Source: Polytrichum commune
Taxonomy: Eukaryota > Streptophyta > Polytrichopsida > Polytrichales > Polytrichaceae
NCBI GenBank assembly: GCA_950295325.1
Contig: OX485804.1
Location: 47,926,001-47,990,000, forward strand
Direction: 5' to 3'
DNA: 64,000 bases
Shown here: in pieces, positions 24,431-36,002 of the stretch
Position numbering within the stretch: position 1 is the first letter of the stretch
Layout of the letters: each line of letters opens with the position of its first letter
The notes under the pieces: model-generated
Told to the model about the DNA's origin: nothing
Seen by the model: only the letters and a program-made list of their open reading frames with translations
Database searches by the model: none
Position numbers and translations under genes: made by a program

Positions 24431-25090
24431 CCAACACCCCCCTGTTCACCATGAGCTCCACAAATTCGCAAATTGCATTGGTGGCGTCCTATTGCTCCGG
24501 CGGAACTTCTAGGGACCGTTGATGCCTGAAATTAAGACCAAGTCCACCACACGCGCAGTGGGCAGGACTCCCCAACTTTCGGCAACTTCCAAAGACTTCG
24601 CAGCTACCAACCTCCTCGCAATGTACCCGCCTCATTGCCAGCTGATCTCCACCAGAAACCACCACACTCCCCCCGCGCGCGCCCTTCCGAGCTGATTCTT
24701 CCGCCTGGCTACCACAACCACCACATGGACCCTGAAGGATCTAGGCCCTTTGTAGATAGTATCACTGGTGAAAGTAATACATCTACTATGATCCTTGATA
24801 TTGCGACAGAGGTGACAGAGACGACCACTTTCAGCCTCCCTCCGACCACCCTTGCCAACCGACATGTGTGTATTTCTCTTATTCCGATCGAATGTAATCC
24901 AATGCCAAAAGCTTCGAACCCTGAATCTCGGGACGGTGTGGGGGCCACGCCATGCACTATTTGTAATTCGACAGTGACTCCGTAGCCGCTAGTTCGGCGA
25001 AATTCCTGCACGCGTCGTTGCATCTCAGATCAGGAGGCAGGCCCCAAAGTTCACCACCTCGGTCCCGATTTCTACCACTCATCTAGATGT
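24431..25090. other. GC-rich stretch upstream of the peroxidase, no assigned gene
   Basis: A plus-strand frame of 116 codons (24635-24985) overlaps minus-strand frames of similar length; none has a motif. The region may be distal promoter or decayed repeat DNA. Confidence 0.35.
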
Positions 25091-25097
25091 AGGATGT

Positions 25098-25529
25098 AAG
25101 GGCATCCCCAGGAGAGATAGTAAGCAACCCGCCAAAAATAATATATTATATGGTGTTTAGGGTGTTTGGGGAGCCCTCCATCTTGGGCGGGGCCGCTCAT
25201 CTTGAGTCAGAGCCCACCAAAGCCTAGGCATACCCCCGGTATAATTAGGAAGCAATCAATAAGACAACGACACCTATTATCTGACATGGGATAAAGTAGG
25301 ATATCGGAGTATCTGATATTAAAGTAATCTCTTGGCGGGCCGGAGGAGGGCCGCCATATGAACCATTTATGGCGTTGGAAGGCCTTTACTATACCCGGGC
25401 CGCTTCTAAATTATGCCGGACCCGACATTGGTGGGGATCAATTTATGCCGGTACCGCCACCTAAGAACCCGGGATGCCCCATTTTTGGCGTTGGCATGCC
25501 CTATGGCGAGGCTGCTGGGGACGCCCTTA
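25098..25529. mobile_element. Candidate MITE with AGGGC(A/G)TCCCCAG ends
   Basis: The left end TAAGGGCATCCCCAG and the right end CTGGGGACGCCCTTA are inverted repeats with one mismatch. The element is about 430 bp and non-coding, with several GGCCC/GGGCC words inside. TA would be the target duplication if the repeat starts at AGGGC. Confidence 0.5.
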
Positions 25530-26418
25530 GTGATGAAGTTCAGGGGCCTTGTGGTAGAGCAGATTCCACCAAGGCACCAACTATCCGAATACCGGTAGAT
25601 CTGTGCATGACGGCGGATGAATACAGATGGGGTCGAGTGACGTCCCCCTCGGGAATTATGAGTGAATAAGTTAAAGTTAACTGATTACCACGACGACCGA
25701 TTCCTCACTCGGCGACAGTACTACCTGCTCAGTGATTTTTATTTCAAGTTTTCAAGAGAAAGCATTGGCCACACGATCGGAGTTAGGAAGCCACACATGG
25801 ATGATTACACAACATTTTCATCCAAATGTATACGTCTTCATCCAGAAGTTGTCAATTTCATCCAATTTTGTGATTTTAGGGGTATTTCTAGCTATTTCGC
25901 CCACAAAATCATGGAATATTTTTCGAATATTCTCTTTTGAATCACAAGCCGTTGCATAAAAATATTAAGTAGCTACATGATGGTCTCTTTCCAAAGAAAG
26001 AGGCTATGACTAAAAAAATTATGATGATTTATAGTTATTTGTCAAAAAGTTTATAGTTTAGTGTACATAGCCTAAGTGCTCCTCGTCGATGGGAAATCTT
26101 GGAATTAAAGGAGAAATATATTCATGTGATACCTAGTCCCACGGAATGTCTCCAAGGAGTTGTGTAGAGTTTTGTGGTTCATAGCCAAGTAAAAAGCCAT
26201 TGCTAATAAGGTAGCCGACCCATTCCCGACCACCACCCCATTTTCACAGCTTAGGCCAACTTATTTTCATACATCACAACACCAATCTCTGATCAATGCT
26301 AACATGTCAAGGTCAAAATCCATCTACATTTAGGTTCAAGGCTAAGTTGACAACTAGGTTTAGATTGCAAGCATATTCAAGTGCCACAATTATTGACTAC
26401 GGAAAACAAGCATTCTTA

Positions 26419-26929
26419 TGCCCCCTCCCCACTTGACATTAGCTAAGCCTAAAAGTGGGTTCTTAAAAATGAGCGTTCACACCCTCAACATTATCTAGTG
26501 CCGAGGCTAGTTGGCAGATGATGTGGCATGGCTTAAAAGTGGAGGTTTTAAGTTAATACTACCGACCCTCCCATCGGTACCTAGACATGAGGCAAGAATG
26601 TAGGACCTCTAAAAGTGTTGCCTCCCGCTCTTGTGACTGGTTGCTTTTAGTCTTAGCTATGAGGGCACGAGGAGCTCCATTAACAAAAACCGATGGTAAG
26701 TAGTAAGGCATTTTGGGATGGGACAAAAACTATCCAACATTCATTGGTTGGTAGATAAAGCAATGAACATGTGTGAAAGCTACTTAACTAAAACCTACTT
26801 GGAAATCTCCGGAGCAAGTTCTTGTAGGTGCATTGGGATAGCAGGACGTGTCCGCTATAACGGAGGGAGCTTTACCCGGGTTTTAGGGAAGTCTTTGGTT
26901 ATTTGCTAATGTCAAGTGGGGAGGGGGCA
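26419..26929. mobile_element. Harbinger-type MITE, copy 2
   Basis: The ends TGCCCCCTCCCCACTTGAC and its exact reverse complement close a 511 bp element flanked by TTA on both sides (26416-26418 and 26930-26932). It aligns over its full length with the element at 11016-11537. The terminal repeats match perfectly for about 25 bp here, against several mismatches in copy 1, so this copy looks younger or better kept. Non-coding. Confidence 0.92.
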
Positions 26930-26932
26930 TTA

Positions 26933-27755
26933 GTTTTGTAATCGATGAGTAATCAAAAACAAGATAGCCTATATCACTAGTATAGGTCAAAGAAAATATC
27001 CACTTAGAGATTCCACATATAATAACTTGGTTATGACGGAAAAGCAATTATGAAGAGAGCATGAATTGCTTCTTATTTCTTTTTCTCTCATCATACCTAA
27101 ACTGCAAATTTGATAAATTGCTTAATTGGTCAGGAAGCAGTTGACTACCTCACTGGAGTCTGGAAGCAAGTCTTGAGCCTCATAATTCTCCTTCTTCTTC
27201 TTCTTCTTCTTCTTCTGGATTTCTGAGCCTGGGATGCCCCCTCATGAGTGTGCATGGTGAGGTGAGAGGAGTTGTTGGTGGGCCTTGGATCCTTCTGCAA
27301 ATTTCTCTTTCTTTTAGTCTCCAACCATGAGTCATCACTACTTTATTGCTTTTTCAGTAAATCTCGGTGTGGGAATGTGCTCCTCCGAGGAAATCTTGCC
27401 AACCTACAGCTGGCCTGGCCTGGCCTGGTCACCATGCACCAGCGTTATTGTGGGCTCCTCCAAGTTCGACCATCTAACTTCCAACTTCCATCCCCACAGA
27501 CCACTGCTCGGGGAGGGAGGGAGAACCGGCACTTAGTTACAGATGCACCGGTTGAGTTTGAGAAATAACCGGTCGAAGCCGGACACTTGAGGAGAATTAC
27601 GGACCATTTTAGAGGAATCTATAGAAGACTATATCTCAAATGAATGAAAGCAAAACCGGAAGAAGATGTCAACATGTAACCAGGTCGGATTTAGGATCAC
27701 TAGGATCTTGACCCGACTATGCCCAAGAACTTCCCAGGTACTGCCACATACAATA
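26933..27755. other. Intergenic, with a (CTT)n microsatellite
   Basis: A (CTT)n run of about ten units lies at 27187-27216. Short overlapping plus-strand frames follow with no motif. Nothing else was recognised. Confidence 0.45.
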
Positions 27756-28155
27756 GGAGTTGTCACACCTCTTTCTTCCCATTCTCAGAGAATGGAGAAT
27801 GGGGACGTGGCACGCTCTCCTTGAATGGCGGAGGGTCCATTCTCGGAGAATGGAAAATGGAGAATGGAGAAAACTTCTTGTGCGAAGGTTTTATTGTTTT
27901 TCACCTGGGGTCGCTTCTTTTTGTTGCGGCGGGGCTTTAGTTGATGGATGAGAAAACGGACTTCAAATCCGAGCGTGTGAATAGAGCACAAATTCTTACC
28001 ACATGCGGGCAGGAACGGTAATCCCCATTCTCCATTCTCCATTCTCCACGGGCCACAAGGGGATGTCACACCTTTCTCCATGGAGAAGCTATCCTATTGG
28101 CTCCTCTTTTTCCTCATTCTCCATTCTCCATTCTCCGAGGAGGTGTGACAACCCC
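27756..28155. mobile_element. Fold-back MITE rich in GGAGAAT heptads
   Basis: The left end GGAGTTGTCACACCTC and the right end GAGGTGTGACAACCCC are inverted repeats flanked by TA on both sides (27754-27755 and 28156-28157). Inside each arm are runs of GGAGAATGGAGAATGG and its complement, at 27780-27870, 28020-28060 and 28110-28140, so most of the 400 bp can fold on itself. An internal GTCACACCTTTCTCC copy at 28065 hints at nested ends. Non-coding. Confidence 0.75.
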
Positions 28156-28157
28156 TA

Positions 28158-29490
28158 ATGTGATTGTTGGACTCGACTAGGAATTGTTCCTTTGGTTTGG
28201 TTAGTAGCAATAACAACATAGCATAGGAGGGACCCCTTGATGGACATGTTTTCGCGAATAAATGGGCCATTCTTCACCGATTCTGCACACACACAGATCG
28301 AGGGCCATTACACACAGAGCCCGTGATCACCACACTTCAAGCACTCTAGTTGCCGGAAAAGGTGGAGCTAATCCAAGTTCACTTCACAGGATGCTTGAGG
28401 GACCAACGGAGTAAGTGAATGCAAGATGGATGTAGAGTCTACATGGATTCCTACATGGCATCAAATGGGTCATGTTTCATGGTCACTGAACTATTTTTCA
28501 AATCCAACTTTTGGAGGTTGGTTGAGGGTCTGGTCACATATGGCTTCACACTACATTTGAGGGTCCATGACCACACTACATGATTTTGGAAGTGTCTTGG
28601 ACGGCCTGTGAACACTTCTTTTGGGCTCTCACAATTTCATGGTCACAACTCTTGGCTTGTGTGTGGAGTGGCCCTAACATACCATCATTCAATTCCAAGG
28701 CACGGTTTAGTGGACTCGGGAATCAACAATGGATAACCGACTCTCGATGTCGAGAACTATCATAATCATTTCTAACCCATTGTTCTGTAACTTAGAATGT
28801 TTGATGAGAGTATATTGAATGAGATCCTAGTGACATGGTCCAGTGGGATGACCACGTGTTCTTTGTAGCACTCTCCGTCATATAGAATCACAAAAGGCAA
28901 ATCCGTCCATGCCTCCCCCCTTCTCCTCCCCACAAAGAGAGCATGGCCTAGAATGAATGCTTTCTTAATTGGTTGTCAATGTAGGACGTTCCTAGATTTG
29001 TGATTTGTAATGAAGATATATCTTGTATATTCTAGAAAATATTGACCACAATCAATATTTATTCTAAGTTCACACACCTTATCCTCACATACTACCCATT
29101 GATTCTTGTCACATAAAATCACTCAATATAATAAACACATCTTCTCTTTCTATTCAGGGATAACGCCTACACAAATTATAGTAGATGAACATGAATCATT
29201 GTGGATGAACAACTACAAGAGGATGATAGCCTTGCATTGCTCCTCCTTCCAAGGAGAGCCGTGCATATGCTACCCAAATCCCCATTGCATCACTTTTATG
29301 AGACTTGAAATAAGCACTATAGATGTTGGAAATAATGTAAGTAGAATTGGAGCACAAATCGTGAGATATTCGGAACCCCACAAAATATGATCAACTTGTT
29401 GAGCAACACTATGCAACTTAATACAACTTTGGTAAAGTAAATGGTTGAGGATGCTTTGTTCAAGAATGCACACGGTTTATATTAACGGTC
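28158..29490. other. Non-coding stretch, no recognisable gene
   Basis: Short ORFs only. A GTGTGTGGAGTGGCCCTAAC word at 28660-28680 matches similar words at 38285 and 19245 and may be one end of a small hAT-like relic. Confidence 0.35.
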
Positions 29491-29940
29491 TTAGGTGGGT
29501 ACACTCTTGTTAATTGAACAACTATATGTGAGCAATGGCATAAACCAAAAAGACACATGTTACGATGAAATTGGATGTTGTGCTCAAAATTTCAACATTA
29601 TCATTTAAAGGTGCACATGCATAGTCATGTGCGTGATGAATTATGTTGGAAAATTAGTAGTGATGTTAGAGTATTGCATAGCCAATGTACAAACCCAAAT
29701 GGGATGATCCAATAACTTTATGAAGGTACATGGGTCATATGGTAAAACTTGTAGTAAAAAATGGACACAAAAATAACATGTGTTGTAATGAGATGGGACT
29801 ATGTGCTCGAATTGTAGACATCATTCTAGGTTCAATAATGAACATGATTTCGGAGGGTTGATAAGGACTTTTAAAAAAGATGTTATTTGCATTGAGGTCT
29901 TCTAACTTTTGCATATCAACTTGATTTTGAAACATTAAAA
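29490..29940 (+). repeat. Dispersed repeat family copies (GTGCTCAAAAT family), partly doubled
   Basis: Two head regions are visible: CACTCTTGTTAATTGAACAACTATATG with TTGTGCTCAAAATTTC near 29560-29590, and GGACACAAAAATAACATGTG with GGACTATGTGCTCGAATTGTAG, then TCTAGGTTCAATAATGAACATGAT at 29760-29850. The tail reads TTCTAACTTTTGCATATCAACTTGATTTTGAAAC. Confidence 0.55.
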
Positions 29941-29966
29941 GAGTTCAATCTAAATGTGAAGAGAGT

Positions 29967-29994
29967 GTTTTTTTTTTTTTTTTTTTTTTTTTTT
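29967..29994. repeat. Poly-T run (~28 bp)
   Basis: An uninterrupted T run. On the minus strand it is a poly-A tract, possibly the tail of a retroposed copy, but no matching body or target duplication was identified. Confidence 0.7.
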
Positions 29995-30461
29995 GGTTTG
30001 TTAAGGAGACCATTATACATACATTCATAAATTAAGGAACGGATGAAAGAAAAAGAAAAAATGTCTTGTGTACAAAAGTTGTTTCTCATTATCAAAAGTG
30101 TGCATAGGAATGTATGGCTACCATGCGGTGGCATGTAGTGCGCAACACTTATAAAGTTTGGATTCCCCTGGATTAACCCTCATTCATCCTCCGGTAACTT
30201 GAATGTTCTACATCTTCAACTAGATACTTGTCACATTATTCAACCCCATGTCAATCCCAATTAGCGAAGCATTCATTATTTAGCCAAATATGAGGGTTGA
30301 AATTTTCACTAAGTGGCACCAAGTTCATGAGGACATGTTCATAGTTTACCATAGATTTAAAGAATATTAATGCGTGCTCTAAAGTGTTTATAGAGTATTA
30401 AAAGAAAAAAAAGAAGAACAACAAGAAGAACAAACAAAGAACAACAACATGCTTGTTAGTG

Positions 30462-30600
30462 AATAGTGGCATTTGCCGATACTTTTAATGAATAATGCCA
30501 AATGCCAATACTTTTAGTGAATAATGCCAATTGCCGGTACTTTCAATGAATAATGTTACTATGAATAATATTTCAATGAATAATGCTAGGATGAACTATG
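30462..30600. repeat. Short minisatellite of ~30 bp units
   Basis: GAATAATGCCAAATGCC followed by AATACTTTTAGT is repeated about three times, then shortened to AATGAATAATG units. Confidence 0.65.
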
Positions 30601-30636
30601 CTTCCTAGATCTTTTGGTGACACTAATTTCATAGCA

Positions 30637-31395
30637 GGGGCCATTCACGGTTGGGGTACTACTTTTGGGACAAAGGACTTAAGGACTTTGTCGCTTTGAT
30701 CTTGGTTTTTATCATGATTTACTATTATTTGATCAATAAATTTTACATAAATAAGTAGATAGTTCATAAGCTTTATCAAGAAATATTTTATTATTATTTA
30801 ATAATCACCCTAAACCCTAAACCCTAAACCCTAGGCCACATCATTGGCATTTTTTTGCTATTTAGGTGTGCATTGGTGGTCAATTATTTCCTGTTATGTA
30901 TCTTGGTACCTTGGTAAAAGTGTCATGTGTCCATTCATATAAAAAATTTTGTCCAATTCTAATACTAGACGTTCCTTTTACGTGTGGCCGTGAGTATATG
31001 TATATTTGGACATGTTTGGTGCCACATGTAAAGTTGGGCAATTGCTATTCAATACATATTTGGTTCTATTGGTACACACTTGAACGATAATTGTGAGGAA
31101 AAAAATTGGGATCATTTCGATTAATTCTTGTTGTCCTTTTCGTTCCTTGATCCTAAGGTCAGGAAGTAAGACAACACTCCTGAATGTCCTGTAAGGAATC
31201 AAATGGATATCATAGATGACCCTATTACTTCTAAATTAACTTTGTCATTGTACTCAATATGGAGGATGAAATGTAGGTATGATCCAAAATATGCTCCACA
31301 ATACAAATCCAATTATACCAAGTATGTGAAGTTATCAAAAAAAGTCCTTAAACCGTTAGACACCCAAAAGTAGTACCCCAACCGTGAATGGCCCC
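30637..31395. mobile_element. 759 bp inverted-repeat element with a telomere-like tract
   Basis: The left end begins GGGGCCATTCACGGTTGGGG and the right end closes with its exact reverse complement. The arms extend with TACTACTTTTGGG and a looser AAGGACTT. AGCA flanks both sides (30633-30636 and 31396-31399), suggesting a 4 bp target duplication. Inside, at 30807-30834, are four CCCTAAA-type units, the plant telomere repeat. There is no coding region. The start is not CACTA, and 4 bp fits neither hAT (8) nor Mutator (9), so the superfamily is open. Confidence 0.75.
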
Positions 31396-31563
31396 AGCAT
31401 AAAGAAATTTAGTATCACCTTCACTAATCCCCACACTCACTATTAACCCTCCTTCACTAATTAGGATAATTTTGTAGTTACAAATGAACCGGTTGAGTTT
31501 GAGAGATTCAACCGATTGTGCCAAAAAATCTTCCCAGACATTGGACCTATATATATATATATA

Positions 31564-31649
31564 TTTAGTACATGCTTAAATAATTGTACAATCAACATAT
31601 ATATATATATATATATGTTGATTGTACAATTATTTAAGCATGTACTAAA
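31564..31649. repeat. Perfect 86 bp palindrome with (AT)n centre
   Basis: The left arm TTTAGTACATGCTTAAATAA, continuing TTGTACAATCAACATAT, is followed by an AT run and by its exact reverse complement ending TACTAAA at 31649. No mismatch was found in the arms. A second AT run lies just to the left (31549-31563). Confidence 0.9.
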
Positions 31650-31959
31650 AAATACATGTTACAAGAATCATGTGACCTACCCACTGGTCAATGCCATTCA
31701 TGATCATAGTTCAAGGTGAATGAAGAAAGATTTGTCACATTTTTCTACATTTTCGTCCACTCCCAACAAATTTTTTGACTACAAAGACATGATGACACAT
31801 AGAAGACATAGACAATTTATAACTTTATTTTATTAGAAATAACATGGTATCACATTTTAAGCCAATTACATAGTGAAGAATGAGTATTGGGTTAAATTTA
31901 CTTGAAACTACACTAAATAGTCTAATTAGTGTGGGCCATGCTATAATTTTCAAGGGCTC

Positions 31960-33930
31960 AACTTAACTACCTACACACCACACCACAAACCCTTTGTGCT
32001 CATAACGATAAGCCCCATCCTTGCAACTTACAATGAGAAACCATACCATGGCCTCCACCCATGTAGCTAATGCAAACCCTCATCCTAGGACCCCGAACCC
32101 AACTTACCTTATAGAGATATCCATTAACCAACAACATCAACATTCCCCCACACACAAGGCATATACACATATCAACAAAAAACTAGTAGAAGGTCAACCA
32201 ATCACAATTTACTAAGTGAGCTCCCCTTTATCCCACCAAAACTAGTACATGAATAGAAAAAATCCACATACACAATCAAAGGATATACCCCCTCCTTCCC
32301 CCCCCCCCCCCCCCCCCCCCGATGCCCCATAAACACCCACACCACCACAACCCCTCTACACATATCAGATAATCAAGAACCATCAAATCTAAGCCTACTC
32401 ACCTGAAGCACATGACATATCAATACCAACCTACCATGTATCCAAGATCTCGTACATACATTCCAAAAGACACTACACATCACAATGATACAAGAAACCA
32501 AACTTCTCAAAAACAAATCCATGAATGCAAAATCCTATACACTAACGCCAACATTGATTACACAAGACACAAAAAGGTATCCTCTACACAAACACCCACA
32601 AAAAGAGGCCTTCTAACAATGATCCACGAATCCATATATTCACGTACAAACTTCATAAAAATTCCCACCCTACCCACGATATCCCCATGCCTCCAAGCTT
32701 TCACAATCACCAACATACTCATTACAAGCTTCCTAATACTTAACCTATACATGCCAACACACCAAGAATACCTACACCTCATCCTAGAATTAAAAGACCA
32801 AATTAAAATACTAAAAACATACCACCCTAACCGATATATTATAATGGCATGTGATTTTAACGTATATATACTTCTCAAGGGACGTAAAACCAAGGGCATA
32901 ACTTACCCCCCCAACCAAGAAGACAACGATTGGGCACAATTTGTAAGTACCACACTAGGCCTCTATACCATTGCCAACTCCGAAGAAATCTCCCGACAAG
33001 GAGGTCACACCTACTCAACCACAAGCCTCATAGACAAATATTATACAAACTCCCTTGAACACTGCAACCTATCATGCCACACGCAAATCAATTATAACCA
33101 AAACTCGATCACTACTCCCATCTCCCTACAACTAGGCCCCAATATCATCATCACAAAATTTGCACACCCTCGGGCTACCAACCCATGGATCACATATCCC
33201 ATATCCCAAAAAAACATGCAACAATTACAAACAATGTTCATTGAAGAAAATAGCCTACAAGCACTTAGCAATGACCTCCAAATTAATAACATAACAACTA
33301 ATGAATGGGAAAATATCCAAAAATATGATTTCAAAAAATCATAAACCTTCCAAGTAAATGCATCGAACACACTTGCATGACTCCCCCAACCCCACTCCCC
33401 ATTACACGAGCCAAAAAAGTGGTCTCCTACCAAGAAAACAACAAAAACTTTGGAAAAAGCAACTCCACACACACCATAGATCATGAAAGCCACAAAAGCA
33501 TTCCACACCCATCCCCACACTCAATGGCCAACTCGCAAAGACATTATAAACTTGAACACTTTAAACAATGGCAATATCCCACCCCTCTCCCCTAACACAT
33601 ATGACGCCACACAATGGATTGCCAAAATAGCCCACATAGGAAAAACGGCCAAAACAAAAGCCCAAAAAATTACCACCAAACAAACATCAATAAATTGTTG
33701 GAAAGGCCATGACCAACTACATAGCCATCCTAGAGAAAAAACCCAAAATAAATCACATCAATACATTTAAACCCTACATCAACATTCCATTAGATTGCCT
33801 CAAAGACTGCAACAACAACATCCTAACCAACCCCTTAGCAATAGCTAATGTAATACACACACACCAACATGAATCATTCAGAAGACAAACCATTCTTTGC
33901 AACAACCCAATTGACCACCTGATAACATGC
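31960..33930 (+). pseudogene. LINE ORF2 fragment: APE-type endonuclease and linker
   Basis: A decayed non-LTR retrotransposon. The longest frame (32412-33344, 310 codons) carries endonuclease/exonuclease/phosphatase signatures: RGLLTMIH, FLILNLYMPTH (about residue 115), YIIMACDFNV (GDFN equivalent, Gly replaced by Cys) and SRQGGHTYSTTSLID. The expected N-terminal QETKL motif is present at about 32490 but in another frame, and the SDH segment near the end is degraded, so the enzyme would be inactive. Linker pieces follow in shifted frames to about 33930 (IAKIAHIGKTAKTKAQKI, YINIPLDCLKDC), where LINE similarity stops before any reverse transcriptase. The sense strand is A/C-rich and very poor in G. 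A 23 bp poly-C run (32298-32320) lies in the 5' part. Confidence 0.75.
32298..32320. repeat. Poly-C run (23 bp)
   Basis: Uninterrupted C run within the A/C-rich LINE segment. Shorter poly-C runs occur at about 37399-37408 and in the LINE fragment at 40751-40764. Confidence 0.9.
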
Positions 33931-34439
33931 ATGTGCATAGTCTAAATGTTCAGCTCCATGACCTCCCTTTGACCTTGTACTTTGAGTTTGGCTGGATTAA
34001 CGTAGAATAACGGGTACCTTAACCCAGGGATTCTAAAAATAATATTGGCCATGTTAGGCCTTGCCAACCAAACACCAACTTGCCAACTTGCATCATCACC
34101 ACCTCAGTGGCCGGGCAATAGAGCCCATCCCAACTACTGAGATAGTTTGAGTACACAACCTTCTTTGTTCCTACGTGCATTCCCTATTATATACGCTATC
34201 CACTACAAACTCCATCATACCAACACAATTCTAGAGCTTGTTAAGCTCACCATTGAGAACTCTCTTAAAGGTTTACGGTTTTGCATAGTAGTGGGTGATC
34301 TCCTAGCAAGATTCATAACCACTTCCACATCTGCATATATGGATTACGCACCTTATGTGGATTCTGTCGATATCTCTGGAACGGACACAAACAATGAAAT
34401 CTTGCAAGAATGATGGTGTACAATATGATGACGGTTGCT

Positions 34440-35160
34440 TGCAACACTCACAACTTGTTGAATCCAAATGAGTTGGAAGAAGGTGGCCGAACAACCATCA
34501 ATCATGATGTGGGAGTTATGGACATTCTCAATTGAATACGCGGGGATGCATACATTGTTCAAGGTTTTGACTAATGTTGAGGTTCATGAGTTTGATGAGC
34601 TTGCTTCCCTTGTGTGTTTTACAATTTGTGACAATGCATGTAGCACATGCATTGAGAGGGTTATTAATGGCAGGCCCATGAAGTTGACATCCAAGCAATT
34701 TTTAGCTTTGCACATTACTAGTGCTCTTGCTCATGAGATACCTTGGCCCAATGAGGTTGAGCAACAACATTTTTCTTGTTTGAATCTTCATTTCCGAGGT
34801 TGTATTGGAATTATTGATCGTACACTTAATAATATTTGGAAACCATGGAATAATCCCAATCACACAAAGTGATTTAATAGTTGGAATAAGATGTATTGTA
34901 TGAATAGTATGGTTATCGTGTCCCACGAAGGTCTCTTCATTCATTTGGACTTAGGTTTTCCGGGTTCTTTCCATGATGCTATGATCCTCCGCCATTCTAG
35001 CTTCTATATGCATTGGTGTGCACACTGCATTCATAGTGATGGATACTTTGATTACTTGCTTGAAGAACCCACTTGTATTGGCAAGGATATGTTCATATGC
35101 GAAGACTTGGCAATGTGCAAAGGCCTCCGGATATGGACGAGGGTGCACTAACCGCATAAA
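34440..35160 (+). pseudogene. PIF/Harbinger transposase (HARBI1-like), broken
   Basis: Similar to plant DDE_Tnp_4 (HARBI1-like) transposases. One frame runs from 34468 to 35151 with a single in-frame TGA at 34870-34872, which replaces a Trp in a K-W-F context. Order of motifs: FKVLTNVEVHEFDELASLVC, INGRPMKLTSKQ, EIPWPNEVEQQH, GCIGIIDRTLNNIWKPWNNP (first catalytic Asp in IDRT, usually IDGT), KMYCMNSMVIVSHEGLFIHL, and GFPGSFHDAMILRHSSFY (second Asp). Between LTSKQ and ALAHEI about 45 residues usual for the family are missing, so there is an internal deletion. The part after KDMFICEDL is degraded. Such enzymes cut at TWA sites, which matches the MITEs at 11016 and 26419; no matching terminal repeats were found around this copy. 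Confidence 0.85.
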
Positions 35161-35219
35161 ACAAGTTGCATGTCGGCTACCTTGTGAGAGTAGAATGGGG
35201 GCATTGGTGTATTAAAGCA

Positions 35220-36000
35220 CAAATTTTGAAGACGCATGAAGTGGTTTGATGCCACAAAACCCAAGTACAACCATTTGTTTAGGGTTGCGGCCATCTTGAC
35301 AAACTTCATACACTAGCATAGAATGGATGTCACCCACAATGTTGTGGGTGAACAACTTCATCGCACACACAATCATGGTTGGGGCAGAGACTATTGAGAA
35401 AATGCAGTAAGAGTATTAAGTATTATGGGTATAGCCTCATTAGTTCCTTGTGATTGACAAAACATTCCTTCATACATGTTCATGGAATAAATTAACTTAC
35501 ATAAATAAAGATGAAAGTGTTTGATTGTAATGCCTTCAACTTCCATCCTCACAAGTATTGCATTCATCACTCAAGTGTGATTGCATTGAGTGCACCTTCA
35601 CACATGTATAGGGTAGCTAAGTATTATGTCACTCAAAGCATACAAATACAAATGGATATTGATTGAAGTGGCATATTTACTGAAATCAAGCCTTCAAATC
35701 TTACAACAAATCGCTACGTCACAAACTCTCACTTCATCCCCAACAACTCCACAACCTTGTTTTTTCCTTCTTCCTGCAAAATCACTCCCATCTCCATTGC
35801 TTGCTTGATGTTCAAGATCTCAATACTTGTTGCTTTTGCTTCCAAGATCCTACGGTCATAGCCACCATGCTCTTGGCTTGAGTTGTCAAACACTCACCTT
35901 TTGTCAAAGGTTTACATCCACTTCCTAAATTCTTTGTATTTGCACTCGAAACTTTACCTTATCAAACGTGCATGTTAGTGGTGCGGATGTCATTGTCTTT
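35220..36000. other. Non-coding stretch, no recognisable gene
   Basis: Short ORFs without motifs; nothing assigned. Confidence 0.4.
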
Positions 36001-36002
36001 GT

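Noticed and set aside
24635-24985. 116-codon ORF upstream of the peroxidase as a gene
   Set aside because: Overlapping open frames on the other strand, GC-rich composition and no motif; most likely a chance frame.
30807-30834. Chromosome end (telomere)
   Set aside because: Only about four CCCTAAA units, inside an inverted-repeat element with long sequence on both sides.
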